In this document: positions 1 through 7,324 of the stretch, piece by piece
Numbering within the stretch: the first letter of the stretch is position 1
Layout: each line of letters starts with the position of its first letter
Translations under genes and position numbers: made by a program
DNA from: Pseudomonadota bacterium
GTDB taxonomy: Bacteria; Pseudomonadota; Gammaproteobacteria; Burkholderiales; Burkholderiaceae_E
Direction: 5' to 3'
Length of the DNA stretch: 64,000 bases
Assembly: GCA_023389055.1 (NCBI GenBank)
Contig: JAEWFA010000008.1
Location: forward strand, 1-64,000
Notes under the pieces: model-generated
Told to the model about the DNA's origin: nothing
Seen by the model: the letters and a program-made list of their open reading frames with translations, nothing else
The model's database searches: none

Positions 1-192
1 GACGACGGCTGGATCCACGCAGGCACCGCGCGACTGCTCGCGCGGCCGGAGGTTCGCGACAGCTTCGGGCTGCCGCCCGCCGTTGCCGCGAGCATCGAAC
101 TGCCGCTCGCCGCCGTTCGCGGTGCACGCAATTCGCAGCCTGCAGCCGTGGCGCCGGTGATTCCCTTCGAACGCAGGGCGCCGAGATGCTGA
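1..192 (+). CDS. C-terminal end of an unidentified protein, possibly an ABC-transporter ATPase
   Basis: The frame is open from the first base and ends in TGA at 190-192. Only the last 63 residues are in the window. The piece DGWIHAGTARLLARPEVRD resembles the C-terminal strand and 'tpeevL..p.v...fG' segment of FecCD-type and other ABC ATP-binding subunits, but no Walker or signature motif is inside the window, so this is a guess. The gene overlaps the nnrS start codon by 7 bases (ATGCTGA), which implies co-transcription and probably translational coupling with nnrS. The protein's function cannot be settled from this fragment. Confidence 0.5.
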   Translation, partial: DDGWIHAGTARLLARPEVRDSFGLPPAVAASIELPLAAVRGARNSQPAAVAPVIPFERRAPRC

Positions 193-1523
193 CGCTCGCG
201 CGCCTCGAACGACTGCCCCTCTTCTCGTGTCCGTTCCGCGCGATGTTCGTCGCGACAGCGCTGTGGGCTACCGTGGGCATCGCGGTTTCGGGCGCAGCCT
301 TTTCGCTCGGCTACCCGATGCCTGGCGTCGTCGGCGGCGTGCTGGCGTGGCATGCGCACGAGTTGATGTTCGGCGTCGGGCTCGCGGCGATCGCCGGCTT
401 CGTGCTCACCGCGGTTCCCGAGTTCACCGACACGCCACCGCTGCGCGCACGCGTTTCGGTTGCGATCGCATCGACGTGGGTGGCGGCGCGCGTCGCATTC
501 TGGCTTTCACCGATCATCGGCCCATGGCCCGCGGCGGCCGCCGAGATCAGCTTCGCGGTTACGCTGCCGGCGCTGCTCGGCGCGCGGCTGCTGCGCGATC
601 CGCAGCGCCGTCACCGGGGCTTCTTCTGGGGACTGGCGGCTTTTGCGTTCGTCACCGCCGGTTTCTGGTTCGACGTGCTGCGCGGCGACTGGCCGATGCG
701 CTGGATCCAGGCCGCACTCGACGTGATGTCGATCCTCGTCGTCGTCGCGATGAGCCGCATCTCGATGCGCATCGTGAACGATGCGCTCGATGCGCGCCGC
801 CCGGGCGCGGGCGGGGGAGCCGGCGGGCAGGGGGTCACTGGCGCGAGCGTCGACGCGGCCCACGACGACCTGCCTGAATACCGCGCGCGACCGCCGCGTC
901 GCAACCTGGCGATCGTCGTCATTGCGCTGCACGCGCTCGCAAGCTTCGTCGCGCCCGGGTCGCCGGTCACCGGCTGGATCGCGCTCGCCACCGCGGCGGC
1001 GGTGTTGAACCTGCTGAACGACTGGCACGTCGGACGCGCATTGTTCGGGCGCTGGGCGTCGATGCTGTATGCGGTCTACTGGACGATCGCGCTCGGGTAT
1101 GCGTGGATCGGCGCAGCGCTGCTCGGCGCTCCGATCGCTGCGAGCGGCGGCACCCACCTGCTCACGATCGGCGGAATGGGCCTGTCGATCTACGCGGTGC
1201 TGAACATCGCCGGTCGCATGCACGCCGGCCGGCCGCTCGACGAGCGGCTCTGGACACCGATCGGCGCCGCGCTGCTGGTTGCCGCCGCATTGATGCGCGC
1301 GGCAGCCGGCATCGCCGATGCGCCGGCGCACGCGCTCGTGACGCTGTCGTCGCTCGCGTGGATCGCGGCGTGGGCTCTCGTGCTCGTGCATCTCGGTCCC
1401 GCGTGGTGGGGACGGCGCATCGACGGCGGCAGTGGATGCGAGGAGTGGGTCGCGCCCGAGTTACGCAGCGCACCGGCGCCGCGCTGCGATCCTGCGGTGC
1501 CCGGGTTGGGTGCGCAGCGCTGA
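186..1523 (+). CDS. nnrS: NnrS family multi-pass membrane protein
   Basis: This 445-residue protein carries the NnrS hallmark near residues 55-80: WHAHELMFG followed by a hydrophobic stretch and GFVLTAVPEFT. About ten to twelve hydrophobic helices span the rest. NnrS proteins are haem- and copper-containing inner-membrane proteins linked to tolerance of nitric oxide and of NO-derived metal-sulphur complexes. The start fits the family, whose members begin a few residues before an 'lFxxPFRxxF' motif, here LFSCPFRAMF. A Gly/Ala-rich loop near residues 205-220 and a polar tail of about 30 residues look like lineage-specific additions. It overlaps the end of the preceding gene. No denitrification gene lies nearby in the window, so the trigger for its use is unclear. 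Confidence 0.9.
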   Translation: MLTLARLERLPLFSCPFRAMFVATALWATVGIAVSGAAFSLGYPMPGVVGGVLAWHAHELMFGVGLAAIAGFVLTAVPEFTDTPPLRARVSVAIASTWVAARVAFWLSPIIGPWPAAAAEISFAVTLPALLGARLLRDPQRRHRGFFWGLAAFAFVTAGFWFDVLRGDWPMRWIQAALDVMSILVVVAMSRISMRIVNDALDARRPGAGGGAGGQGVTGASVDAAHDDLPEYRARPPRRNLAIVVIALHALASFVAPGSPVTGWIALATAAAVLNLLNDWHVGRALFGRWASMLYAVYWTIALGYAWIGAALLGAPIAASGGTHLLTIGGMGLSIYAVLNIAGRMHAGRPLDERLWTPIGAALLVAAALMRAAAGIADAPAHALVTLSSLAWIAAWALVLVHLGPAWWGRRIDGGSGCEEWVAPELRSAPAPRCDPAVPGLGAQR

Positions 1524-1570
1524 GTTGCTCGGTTTGTGGGGGTGGCGCGGCGGCGCGGCGCGGCGTAGCG

Positions 1571-1705
1571 CGTGGCGGCCGGTTTTGCTGCAAACCACTG
1601 CGTTCTGGGCCAGAGAACAACTTCCGCAGCCAAGAATGCAGCGTTTCACAGCGTCTTACGCTCGGACTCGGTTCCGTAGACGGGTTGACGTCCTTGTCCT
1701 CGACG
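1571..1705 (+). repeat. Copy 1 of a diverged 135-bp repeat
   Basis: This copy aligns with 1861-1995 at a constant offset of 290 bases, apart from one single-base indel at its left end. In the block 1621-1680 versus 1911-1970 I count 46 identical bases out of 60 by eye. The left end forms a small hairpin with arms GGTTT (1581-1585) and AAACC (1592-1596). Conserved blocks include AATGCAGC, TTTCACAG, GTAGAC and GTCCTCGACG. The orientation of the element is arbitrary. Confidence 0.75.
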
Positions 1706-1860
1706 TAAACGGAGGTGCGGCGACGCAACGTTGACCGTCTGCGCCTTGCCGACCGCCGACAGCGTAGCGGTGCCGCGGTTAGACGGCGGCTGTCCGCGCT
1801 GCGTTCGGCGCGGCAGCGCGGCAGTACTGCGTTCAGCGCGGCGCCGGTGCGGCTCGGCGC

Positions 1861-1995
1861 AGTGGCGCCGCGGTTTGCTGCAAACCGCAGCATTTTAGTC
1901 CGCGGAGCAGCTTCCACAGGCAGGAATGCAGCCTTTCACAGTGTTCTACGCGTCGACACCGCTCGGTAGACTGGTGGACGTTTCGGTCCTCGACG
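1861..1995 (+). repeat. Copy 2 of a diverged 135-bp repeat
   Basis: This copy is collinear with 1571-1705. Its left-end hairpin is better formed: GGTTTG (1872-1877), loop CTG, CAAACC (1881-1886). The hairpin is kept in both copies although the loop and flanks changed, which hints at a structural role. I did not notice a third copy in the window. Confidence 0.75.
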
Positions 1996-1999
1996 CACC

Positions 2000-2028
2000 G
2001 TCCTCGGGCTTGACCCGTTTCCGAGGAC
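2000..2028 (+). terminator. Inverted repeat with 8-bp perfect stem, possible terminator
   Basis: The arms GTCCTCGG (2000-2007) and CCGAGGAC (2021-2028) are perfect complements around a 13-base loop. A T-rich stretch (GTTTTCTTCC) follows about 8 bases later. It could end transcripts from nnrS and the repeat region, but the gap before the T-run is long for a standard intrinsic terminator. It may instead be the 3' structure of a transcript arising from the repeats. Confidence 0.4.
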
Positions 2029-2119
2029 AGTTGCCGTTTTCTTCCTCCCTCGCCCACTGATCCGCCCGACCGCAGAGCCCCCCCGATCTACACGCCTCCA
2101 CAGCTTCGCCGCCCGTCAC

Positions 2120-3967
2120 TCACCACGTATCGATGAACCGCCCCGCACCCCGCGCACCGTCCTGCGCGCGACCCCCGCCAGCAGCGCTCGCCAACCCCTT
2201 CACCACCCAGTCGCGCGTCTGCGCCGGGTCGATCACCGCGTCGATCTCGAGCGCTTCGGCCATGTTCATCGCTTCGCCGCGCTCGTAGTGGCGCGCGACG
2301 AGCTGCTGGAACAGCGCTTCGCGCTCGGTGCCTTCGGCGACGGCCTCGAGCTCCTTGCGATAGCCGAGTCGTACCGCGCCTTCGAGTCCCATCGCACCGA
2401 ACTCTCCGGTAGGCCAAGCGACCGTGAACACCGGCGAATGAAAGCCCCCCGCCGCCATCGCCATCGCGCCGAGCCCGTACCCCTTGCGCAGCACCACGGC
2501 GAACAACGGAACGCGCAGCGCGGCGCCGATGACGAACAGCCGGCTCGCGTGTCGCACGTGCGCCCGCGCCTCGATGTCGGGACCCACCATGAATCCGGGC
2601 GTGTCGATCAGCGAGACGATCGGCAGGCCGTGCGCGTCGCACAACTGCAGGAAGCGCGCGAGCTTGTCGGCGGCATCGGTGTCGATCGCGCCGGCGAGAT
2701 GCAGCGGGTTGTTCGCGACGAGCCCGATCGGCGTGCCCTCGATGCGCGCAAGCGCAGTGTGAATACCGGCGCCGAAGCCCGCGCGCAGTTCGATCAGGCT
2801 GTCGACGTCGACGAGGCCGCGCATCGCGTCGCGTGTGTCGTATACGCGCAGCCGGTTCTCCGGAACCGCGTCGCGCAGCACAGCCGCGTCGGGCGCCTGC
2901 CATTTCGCGAAGCTGCCCTGGAACATCGACAGGTAGCGTCGGGCCACGGCGACCGCCGCCGCCTCGTCGTCGACCAGCACGTCGACGACGCCGTTGGTGG
3001 CCTGCACGGTGGCAGGGCCGATTTCGTCCGGGCGGAACACGCCGAGACCGCCGCCCTCGATCATTGCCGGCCCGCCCATGCCGATGTTCGAGTCTCGCGT
3101 CGCGACGATGACGTCGCAGCAACCGAGCAACGCCGCGTTGCCGGCGAAGCAGCGGCCCGACACGATGCCGACGACCGGCGCGCGCCCGCTCAGCCGCGCG
3201 AAGCTCGCAAAGCTGCGCAGGTGCAGTCCCGCAACCACCGGAACGTAGACGTCGCCCGGCCGTCCGCCTCCGCCCTCGGCGAACAGCACGAGCGGCAGTC
3301 GCTCGCCGAAGGCGATCTCCAGCATGCGGTCGGTTTTCGCGTGATTTCGCATTCCCTGCGTGCCTGCGAGCACCGTCGCGTCGTAGGCGAGGACGACGGT
3401 TCGCGCGCGCTCGGCGTCGAAGACGTCGCCGTTGACGGAACCGATTCCGGTGATCATTCCGTCGGCGGGCGTGTTGGCGATCAGGTCGTCGAGCGATCGA
3501 CGGCTGCGCTGCGCCGCGACGGCGAGCGCGCCGTATTCCACGAAGCTGCCGGCATCGCAGAGATCGGCGACGTTCTCGCGTGCCGTGCGCTGCCCGCGCG
3601 CCCGTCGGCGCGCCACCGCTTGCGGGCGGGCCGCGTCGAGCAGCAGCGAATGCCGATCGAGAACGCGCTGCAGGTCGGCGCGGATGCCGCCGGGCTTTTG
3701 CGACTGCGACGCCTCGTCGGTCGAGTATTCGACTTCGCCCGGCTCGATCCACAGCAGAGGCTGCCCCTCGGCGACCTGCTCACCGACGGCAATGCGCAGT
3801 CCGCGCAGGCGTCCGGCGCACGGAGCGACGATCAAGTGCTCCATCTTCATCGCCTCGACGACGACGAGCGCCTGACCCTCGCGAACCCGCTCGCCCTCGC
3901 GCGCCGCGATCTCGACGAGGCGCGCCGCCATCGGCGCGCGCAGCGCGACCAGCCCGGTGCCGGACAT
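2120..3967 (-). CDS. Biotinyl domain fused to acyl-CoA carboxyltransferase
   Basis: A protein of 615 residues. Residues 1-78 form a biotinyl carrier domain with the biotin-accepting motif EAMKMEH (Lys41). The rest is a carboxyltransferase of the propionyl-/methylcrotonyl-CoA carboxylase beta type, with N- and C-terminal crotonase-like halves. Glycine-rich acyl-CoA-binding stretches include AEGGGGRPGD, and a second half-site occurs around LIDTPGFMVGPDIE. The enzyme would carry carboxybiotin and transfer CO2 to an acyl-CoA. No biotin carboxylase partner lies nearby; the only such domain in the window is in pyruvate carboxylase. The order BCCP-CT matches the C-terminal half of single-chain long-chain acyl-CoA carboxylases (BC-BT-BCCP-CT). 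The gene follows the CoA-ligase gene by 4 bases, so the ligase may supply its acyl-CoA. The substrate is unknown. Confidence 0.85.
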   Translation of the reverse strand: MSGTGLVALRAPMAARLVEIAAREGERVREGQALVVVEAMKMEHLIVAPCAGRLRGLRIAVGEQVAEGQPLLWIEPGEVEYSTDEASQSQKPGGIRADLQRVLDRHSLLLDAARPQAVARRRARGQRTARENVADLCDAGSFVEYGALAVAAQRSRRSLDDLIANTPADGMITGIGSVNGDVFDAERARTVVLAYDATVLAGTQGMRNHAKTDRMLEIAFGERLPLVLFAEGGGGRPGDVYVPVVAGLHLRSFASFARLSGRAPVVGIVSGRCFAGNAALLGCCDVIVATRDSNIGMGGPAMIEGGGLGVFRPDEIGPATVQATNGVVDVLVDDEAAAVAVARRYLSMFQGSFAKWQAPDAAVLRDAVPENRLRVYDTRDAMRGLVDVDSLIELRAGFGAGIHTALARIEGTPIGLVANNPLHLAGAIDTDAADKLARFLQLCDAHGLPIVSLIDTPGFMVGPDIEARAHVRHASRLFVIGAALRVPLFAVVLRKGYGLGAMAMAAGGFHSPVFTVAWPTGEFGAMGLEGAVRLGYRKELEAVAEGTEREALFQQLVARHYERGEAMNMAEALEIDAVIDPAQTRDWVVKGLASAAGGGRAQDGARGAGRFIDTW

Positions 3968-3971
3968 GCGT

Positions 3972-5600
3972 TCAGAGATCCTTCAGCAGGCGGCGCAGCA
4001 TCTTCCCCGAACCGGTCGCGGGCAGCGACTCGCAGAAGACGACCTCGCGCGGCGCCTTGTACACCGCCATGTTCGCGCGCGCCCACTGCGCGATGTCGGT
4101 TTCGCTGACGGTACCGGCGGCGCCCGCCTTCAGCACGACGAAGGCCTTCGGGACCTCGCCTTTCTCGGGATCGGGCATGCCGATGACGCCGGCCTGCGCG
4201 ACCGCCGGATGCCGCACGAGGATCGACTCGACCTCCTCCGGAAAGACGCTGTAGCCGGAGACCTTGATCATCTCCTTGAACCGTCCTTCGAAGGTGAGGT
4301 AGCCGTCGTCGTCGAGATGGCCGATGTCGCCGGTGTGCAGCCAGCCGTCGCGCAGCACCTGCGCCGTCGCATCGGGGCGGTTGCGATAGCCGGCGAAGAC
4401 TCCGGGCCCGCGGATCAGGATCTCGCCCGATTCCCCGACCGGACGCGACGCGCCGGTCGCAGGATCGACGATGCGGATCTCGTTGCCCGGCACCGGCTTG
4501 CCGTGCGTGCCCCACCGGATGGCGTCGGCCGGCATGTACGTGTCCATCGTGTGCGTCTCGGACAGTCCGTACGCGGCCTCGAAGGAAACGCAGTTCGGCG
4601 CGAACTGGCGCCATCGTCGCGCAATCGTCTCGGTGAAGGTGATGCCGAAGCTCGTCACCGGGTTCACGCGCAGGCTCGACAGGTCGAACTCCTGCGCGTC
4701 GGGAAGCTGCATCGCGGCGACGTTCATCGGCGCGATGCTGTACCACCACGTGACGCGATGCTTTTCGATCGCCTGCATCACGGCACGCGCATCGAAGCGG
4801 TACAGCAGCACGGTAGTGGCGCCCGCGTACACGGGGATGTCCACGCCGGTGAGCATTCCGGCGATGTGGTACAGAGGAGCCACCGCGAGCAGCACGTCGT
4901 CCTGCGACACGCGATAGCCGTCGACGGATACCGCGGTCTTGTAGCGCGCGTTGCCGTGCGACAGCATCGCGCCTTTGGGCAAACCGGTCGTGCCCGAGGT
5001 ATAGGTAATCAGCGCGATCTCCTCCAGGCCCACGTCCACCTGCGGCGGTGCCGCGCCGGTTCGGGTGGCGGCGAGGAAGTCTTCGACCTTGCCCGCGTCG
5101 GCGATCGGCGCTGCACCTTCGCGCCTCAGGCGGCGCATCGCCCGCAGTTCCTCCGGCACGTCGATGGACGGCGTCTGCGGCAGCAGATCGTCGTAATGCA
5201 CGACGAAGACATGCTCGAGCGCGGTGTTCCCACGCACCTTCGCGACGACATCGAGCAGGGGCGCGGCGGCGACCAGCACGCGCGCCTTCAGGTCGTCGAG
5301 CTGGTAGCGCAGCTCGTGCTCGCGGCTGAGCGGGCCGCACGGACAGACGATGGCGCCGATCTTCTGGATCGCGTAATGCGCGATCACGTATTGCGGGCAG
5401 TTCTGCAGGTACAGCGCCACCGGCTGCGCGCGCTCGACGCCCAGCTGCACGAGACGTGCTGCGAACGCGTCACTCGCGCGATCGAGTTCGCCCCAGGACA
5501 GCGCCGCGCCGTACCAGAGAAACGCGGGATGATCCGGGCGCCGGTGGGCATGCTGCCGCAGCATCTCGTGCAGCGGCCGTTCTCGTTGCTGTTGCGTCAT
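3972..5600 (-). CDS. AMP-forming acyl-CoA ligase (ANL superfamily)
   Basis: A 542-residue adenylate-forming ligase. It has the P-loop-like motif YTSGTTGLPKGAMLSH near residue 205, the A5/A7-type stretches YGLSET and DGWLHTGDIG, the hinge region GRFKEMIKVSGY, and a C-terminal catalytic lysine in GSGKMLRRLL. Such enzymes activate a carboxylic acid with ATP and load it on CoA. Sequence alone does not fix the substrate; medium- to long-chain or aromatic acids are both possible. It sits between a phosphoribosyltransferase gene (4-bp gap) and the biotinyl-carboxyltransferase gene (4-bp gap) on the same strand, so the three are probably one operon and the ligase may feed the carboxyltransferase. Confidence 0.85.
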   Translation of the reverse strand: MTQQQRERPLHEMLRQHAHRRPDHPAFLWYGAALSWGELDRASDAFAARLVQLGVERAQPVALYLQNCPQYVIAHYAIQKIGAIVCPCGPLSREHELRYQLDDLKARVLVAAAPLLDVVAKVRGNTALEHVFVVHYDDLLPQTPSIDVPEELRAMRRLRREGAAPIADAGKVEDFLAATRTGAAPPQVDVGLEEIALITYTSGTTGLPKGAMLSHGNARYKTAVSVDGYRVSQDDVLLAVAPLYHIAGMLTGVDIPVYAGATTVLLYRFDARAVMQAIEKHRVTWWYSIAPMNVAAMQLPDAQEFDLSSLRVNPVTSFGITFTETIARRWRQFAPNCVSFEAAYGLSETHTMDTYMPADAIRWGTHGKPVPGNEIRIVDPATGASRPVGESGEILIRGPGVFAGYRNRPDATAQVLRDGWLHTGDIGHLDDDGYLTFEGRFKEMIKVSGYSVFPEEVESILVRHPAVAQAGVIGMPDPEKGEVPKAFVVLKAGAAGTVSETDIAQWARANMAVYKAPREVVFCESLPATGSGKMLRRLLKDL

Positions 5601-5604
5601 TTTT

Positions 5605-6228
5605 TCAACGTCCGGCGAGCAGGCGTTCGACGTCTGCGTCGTCGACCTGCTCGAAATGCTCGTAGTGCAACGACACCGCGCGGAAGTCCTCGGGCGCCTC
5701 CAGGCAGACTACCTCGTCGGCATAGGGGCTCACGCGCTCCAGGCTCTCCGGCGCGGCAACCGGAACCGCGCAGATCAGGTGCGACGGCGAGCGTGCCCGC
5801 GTCGCGTGCAACGCGGCGATCATCGTCGACCCGGTGGCCAGCCCGTCGTCGACGACGATCGTAATGCGGCCCTGCGGGTCGATCGGCGGACGGCCCGCCC
5901 GATAGCGTTCGCGGCGCTGGCGCAGCAACTCGAGCTGGTCGTGCTTCTCGTGCTCGAGCCACATCGGGTCGACGCTGTGCGCCGCCTCCGGCGAGGCCCA
6001 GTGCATCCCTCCCTCCTCGTCGATCGCGCCGAGCGCGAGCTCGCGCTGATACGGCGCGCCGATCTTGCGTACGAGAACGACGTCGAGATCGCCGCCGAGC
6101 GCCTGCGCGATGCGTCGCCCCATCGGAACCGCGCCCCGGGGGATCGCCAGCACCAGAGCGGACTTGCCCGAGAACGACTCCAGCGCCCTGGCGAGCCGAT
6201 CGGCTGCATCGTTGCGATCGCGGAACAT
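5605..6228 (-). CDS. Phosphoribosyltransferase-domain protein
   Basis: A 207-residue type I phosphoribosyltransferase fold. The PRPP-binding motif VVDDGLATGSTM lies near residues 124-137, and an N-terminal RKIGAPYQRELALGAI segment is typical of the stand-alone family that includes mycobacterial Rv0571c-like proteins. The family is often found beside dienelactone hydrolases or stress genes and its substrate is generally unknown. The start ATG at 6226-6228 is preceded by a strong AGGAGG site. It is the first gene of the minus-strand trio with the CoA ligase and carboxyltransferase, and is divergent from the PepSY/two-component genes. It could salvage a nucleobase, but that is not shown. Confidence 0.8.
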   Translation of the reverse strand: MFRDRNDAADRLARALESFSGKSALVLAIPRGAVPMGRRIAQALGGDLDVVLVRKIGAPYQRELALGAIDEEGGMHWASPEAAHSVDPMWLEHEKHDQLELLRQRRERYRAGRPPIDPQGRITIVVDDGLATGSTMIAALHATRARSPSHLICAVPVAAPESLERVSPYADEVVCLEAPEDFRAVSLHYEHFEQVDDADVERLLAGR

Positions 6229-6267
6229 TCGGATGTCCTCCTGTCGAAAGGGAACGCCGCCGGGAAT

Positions 6268-6299
6268 TTCAGCTTCGGTTCAGCCCGGTACGTCGATAC
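6268..6299 (+). promoter_or_regulatory. Direct repeat TTCAG-N6-TTCAG with possible -10, OmpR-type operator
   Basis: TTCAG occurs at 6268-6272 and again at 6279-6283, an 11-base period that places both on one face of the helix. OmpR/PhoB-type regulators bind such tandem half-sites. GATACT (6294-6299) is a reasonable -10 hexamer placed as in activator-dependent promoters without a good -35. The site is 32 bases upstream of the PepSY gene and of the response-regulator gene behind it, so autoregulation is a natural reading. This is inference from the layout. Confidence 0.45.
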
Positions 6300-6330
6300 T
6301 GCACGCAATCGTCATACAGGAGGATCACCC

Positions 6331-6657
6331 ATGTCGAGATCCCGAAGACTCATTCTTGCGATGGCCGCCGTCTCGGTCGCCACGGCAGCCACGGTCGGCG
6401 TCGATTTCGCGCAGGCCGACTCCCGCGTGAAGCGATCGGAGGTGCGCGAGTTGCGCGAAGCAGGCAAGATCCTGCCGATGGAAGACATCCTCGCACGCGT
6501 ACGGACCGCGCAACCCGGGCAGGTCGTCGAGATCGAGCTCGATCGCGAGGACGGGCGCCTGGTCTACGAAGTGAAGCTGATCGACGACGCCGACGCGATC
6601 CACAAGCTCGAGCTCGATGCGTCCACCGGCGAGGTGCTGCGGCGCTCGCGGAAATGA
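6331..6657 (+). CDS. Small exported PepSY-domain protein
   Basis: A 108-residue protein with an N-terminal signal peptide (MSRSRRLILAMAAVSVATAA). It is followed by one PepSY domain with the usual ending, EVKLIDDADAIHKLELD, then the 'DASTGEVL' turn. PepSY domains are thought to bind or inhibit periplasmic proteases or to sense envelope state. A strong CAGGAGG site precedes the ATG by 7 bases. The gene lies directly before an OmpR-type regulator and sensor kinase, separated from the regulator's GTG by one base. PepSY proteins are common companions of QseBC/TctDE-like systems. It may modulate the kinase or be one of its targets. Confidence 0.85.
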   Translation: MSRSRRLILAMAAVSVATAATVGVDFAQADSRVKRSEVRELREAGKILPMEDILARVRTAQPGQVVEIELDREDGRLVYEVKLIDDADAIHKLELDASTGEVLRRSRK

Positions 6658-6658
6658 C

Positions 6659-7324
6659 GTGCGCCTGCTGATCGCCGAGGACGACGAGCAGCTCGCGGCG
6701 CGCCTGCGCGAGCGGCTGGCGCGCGAGGGCTACGCGGTCGACGTCGCCCACGACGGCGTCGACGCCGGCCACCTTGGCGCCACCGAGCCGTACGACGCGA
6801 TCGTCCTCGATCTCGGGCTACCCGCACGCACGGGTCTGGAGCTGCTGGCCGACTGGCGTGCGGCCGGCAACCGGGTTCCGGTGCTCATCCTCACCGCCCG
6901 CGACGGCTGGAGCGATCGGGTCGACGGTCTTCGCGCCGGCGCCGACGACTACCTGGGCAAGCCTTTCCACACCGAGGAGCTCGTCGCCCGGATCCACGCA
7001 CTGCTGCGCCGCGCGGCGCCGGCGGCCGACGTCGCGCTGCGTGCGGGTCCATGGCGGCTGGACGAGGCGCGACAATGCCTCGTGCACGACGACGGACACG
7101 AGCCATCGCTCACGGCCACCGAGTTCCGGCTGCTGCGCTACTTCATGCGTCATCCCGGACAAGTGCTGTCGAAGACGCGTCTCGCCGAGCACGTCTATGA
7201 ATACGACGCCGACCGCGACAGCAACGTGATCGAGGTCTACGTGCGCCGGCTGCGCTCGCTGCTGGGCGCCGAACGCATCGAGACGCGGCGTGGGCAGGGG
7301 TACGTGTTTCGCGTTGACGAATGA
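6659..7324 (+). CDS. OmpR/PhoB-family response regulator
   Basis: 221 residues starting at GTG 6659, which gives the usual family N-terminus (VRLLIAEDD). The receiver domain has the acidic pair Asp8-Asp9, phospho-acceptor Asp51 in IVLDLGLP and the conserved Lys of YLGKPF. The C-terminal winged-helix domain ends in the typical NVIEVYVRRLRSLL and TRRGQGYVF motifs. Its stop overlaps the kinase start (ATGA, 7321-7324), so the two are translationally coupled. Architecture and neighbours (PepSY protein before, PhoQ/QseC-like kinase after) point to an envelope-sensing system. The direct repeat at 6268-6283 is a candidate operator for autoregulation. Confidence 0.93.
   Translation: MRLLIAEDDEQLAARLRERLAREGYAVDVAHDGVDAGHLGATEPYDAIVLDLGLPARTGLELLADWRAAGNRVPVLILTARDGWSDRVDGLRAGADDYLGKPFHTEELVARIHALLRRAAPAADVALRAGPWRLDEARQCLVHDDGHEPSLTATEFRLLRYFMRHPGQVLSKTRLAEHVYEYDADRDSNVIEVYVRRLRSLLGAERIETRRGQGYVFRVDE

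Larger units (their letters stand above)
1524..2119. other. 596-bp stretch without a credible gene
   Basis: No reading frame here has a recognisable product or plausible start site. The frames that cross it are Arg-rich, as expected of non-coding GC-rich DNA. The stretch contains two diverged copies of a 135-bp repeat and a strong inverted repeat, listed separately. It is the only gene-free stretch above 300 bp in the window. Confidence 0.75.

Noticed and set aside
1432..1969. Short Arg-rich frames across the nnrS downstream region
   Set aside because: They cross the duplicated element in different frames in its two copies, so no reading frame is conserved between copies.
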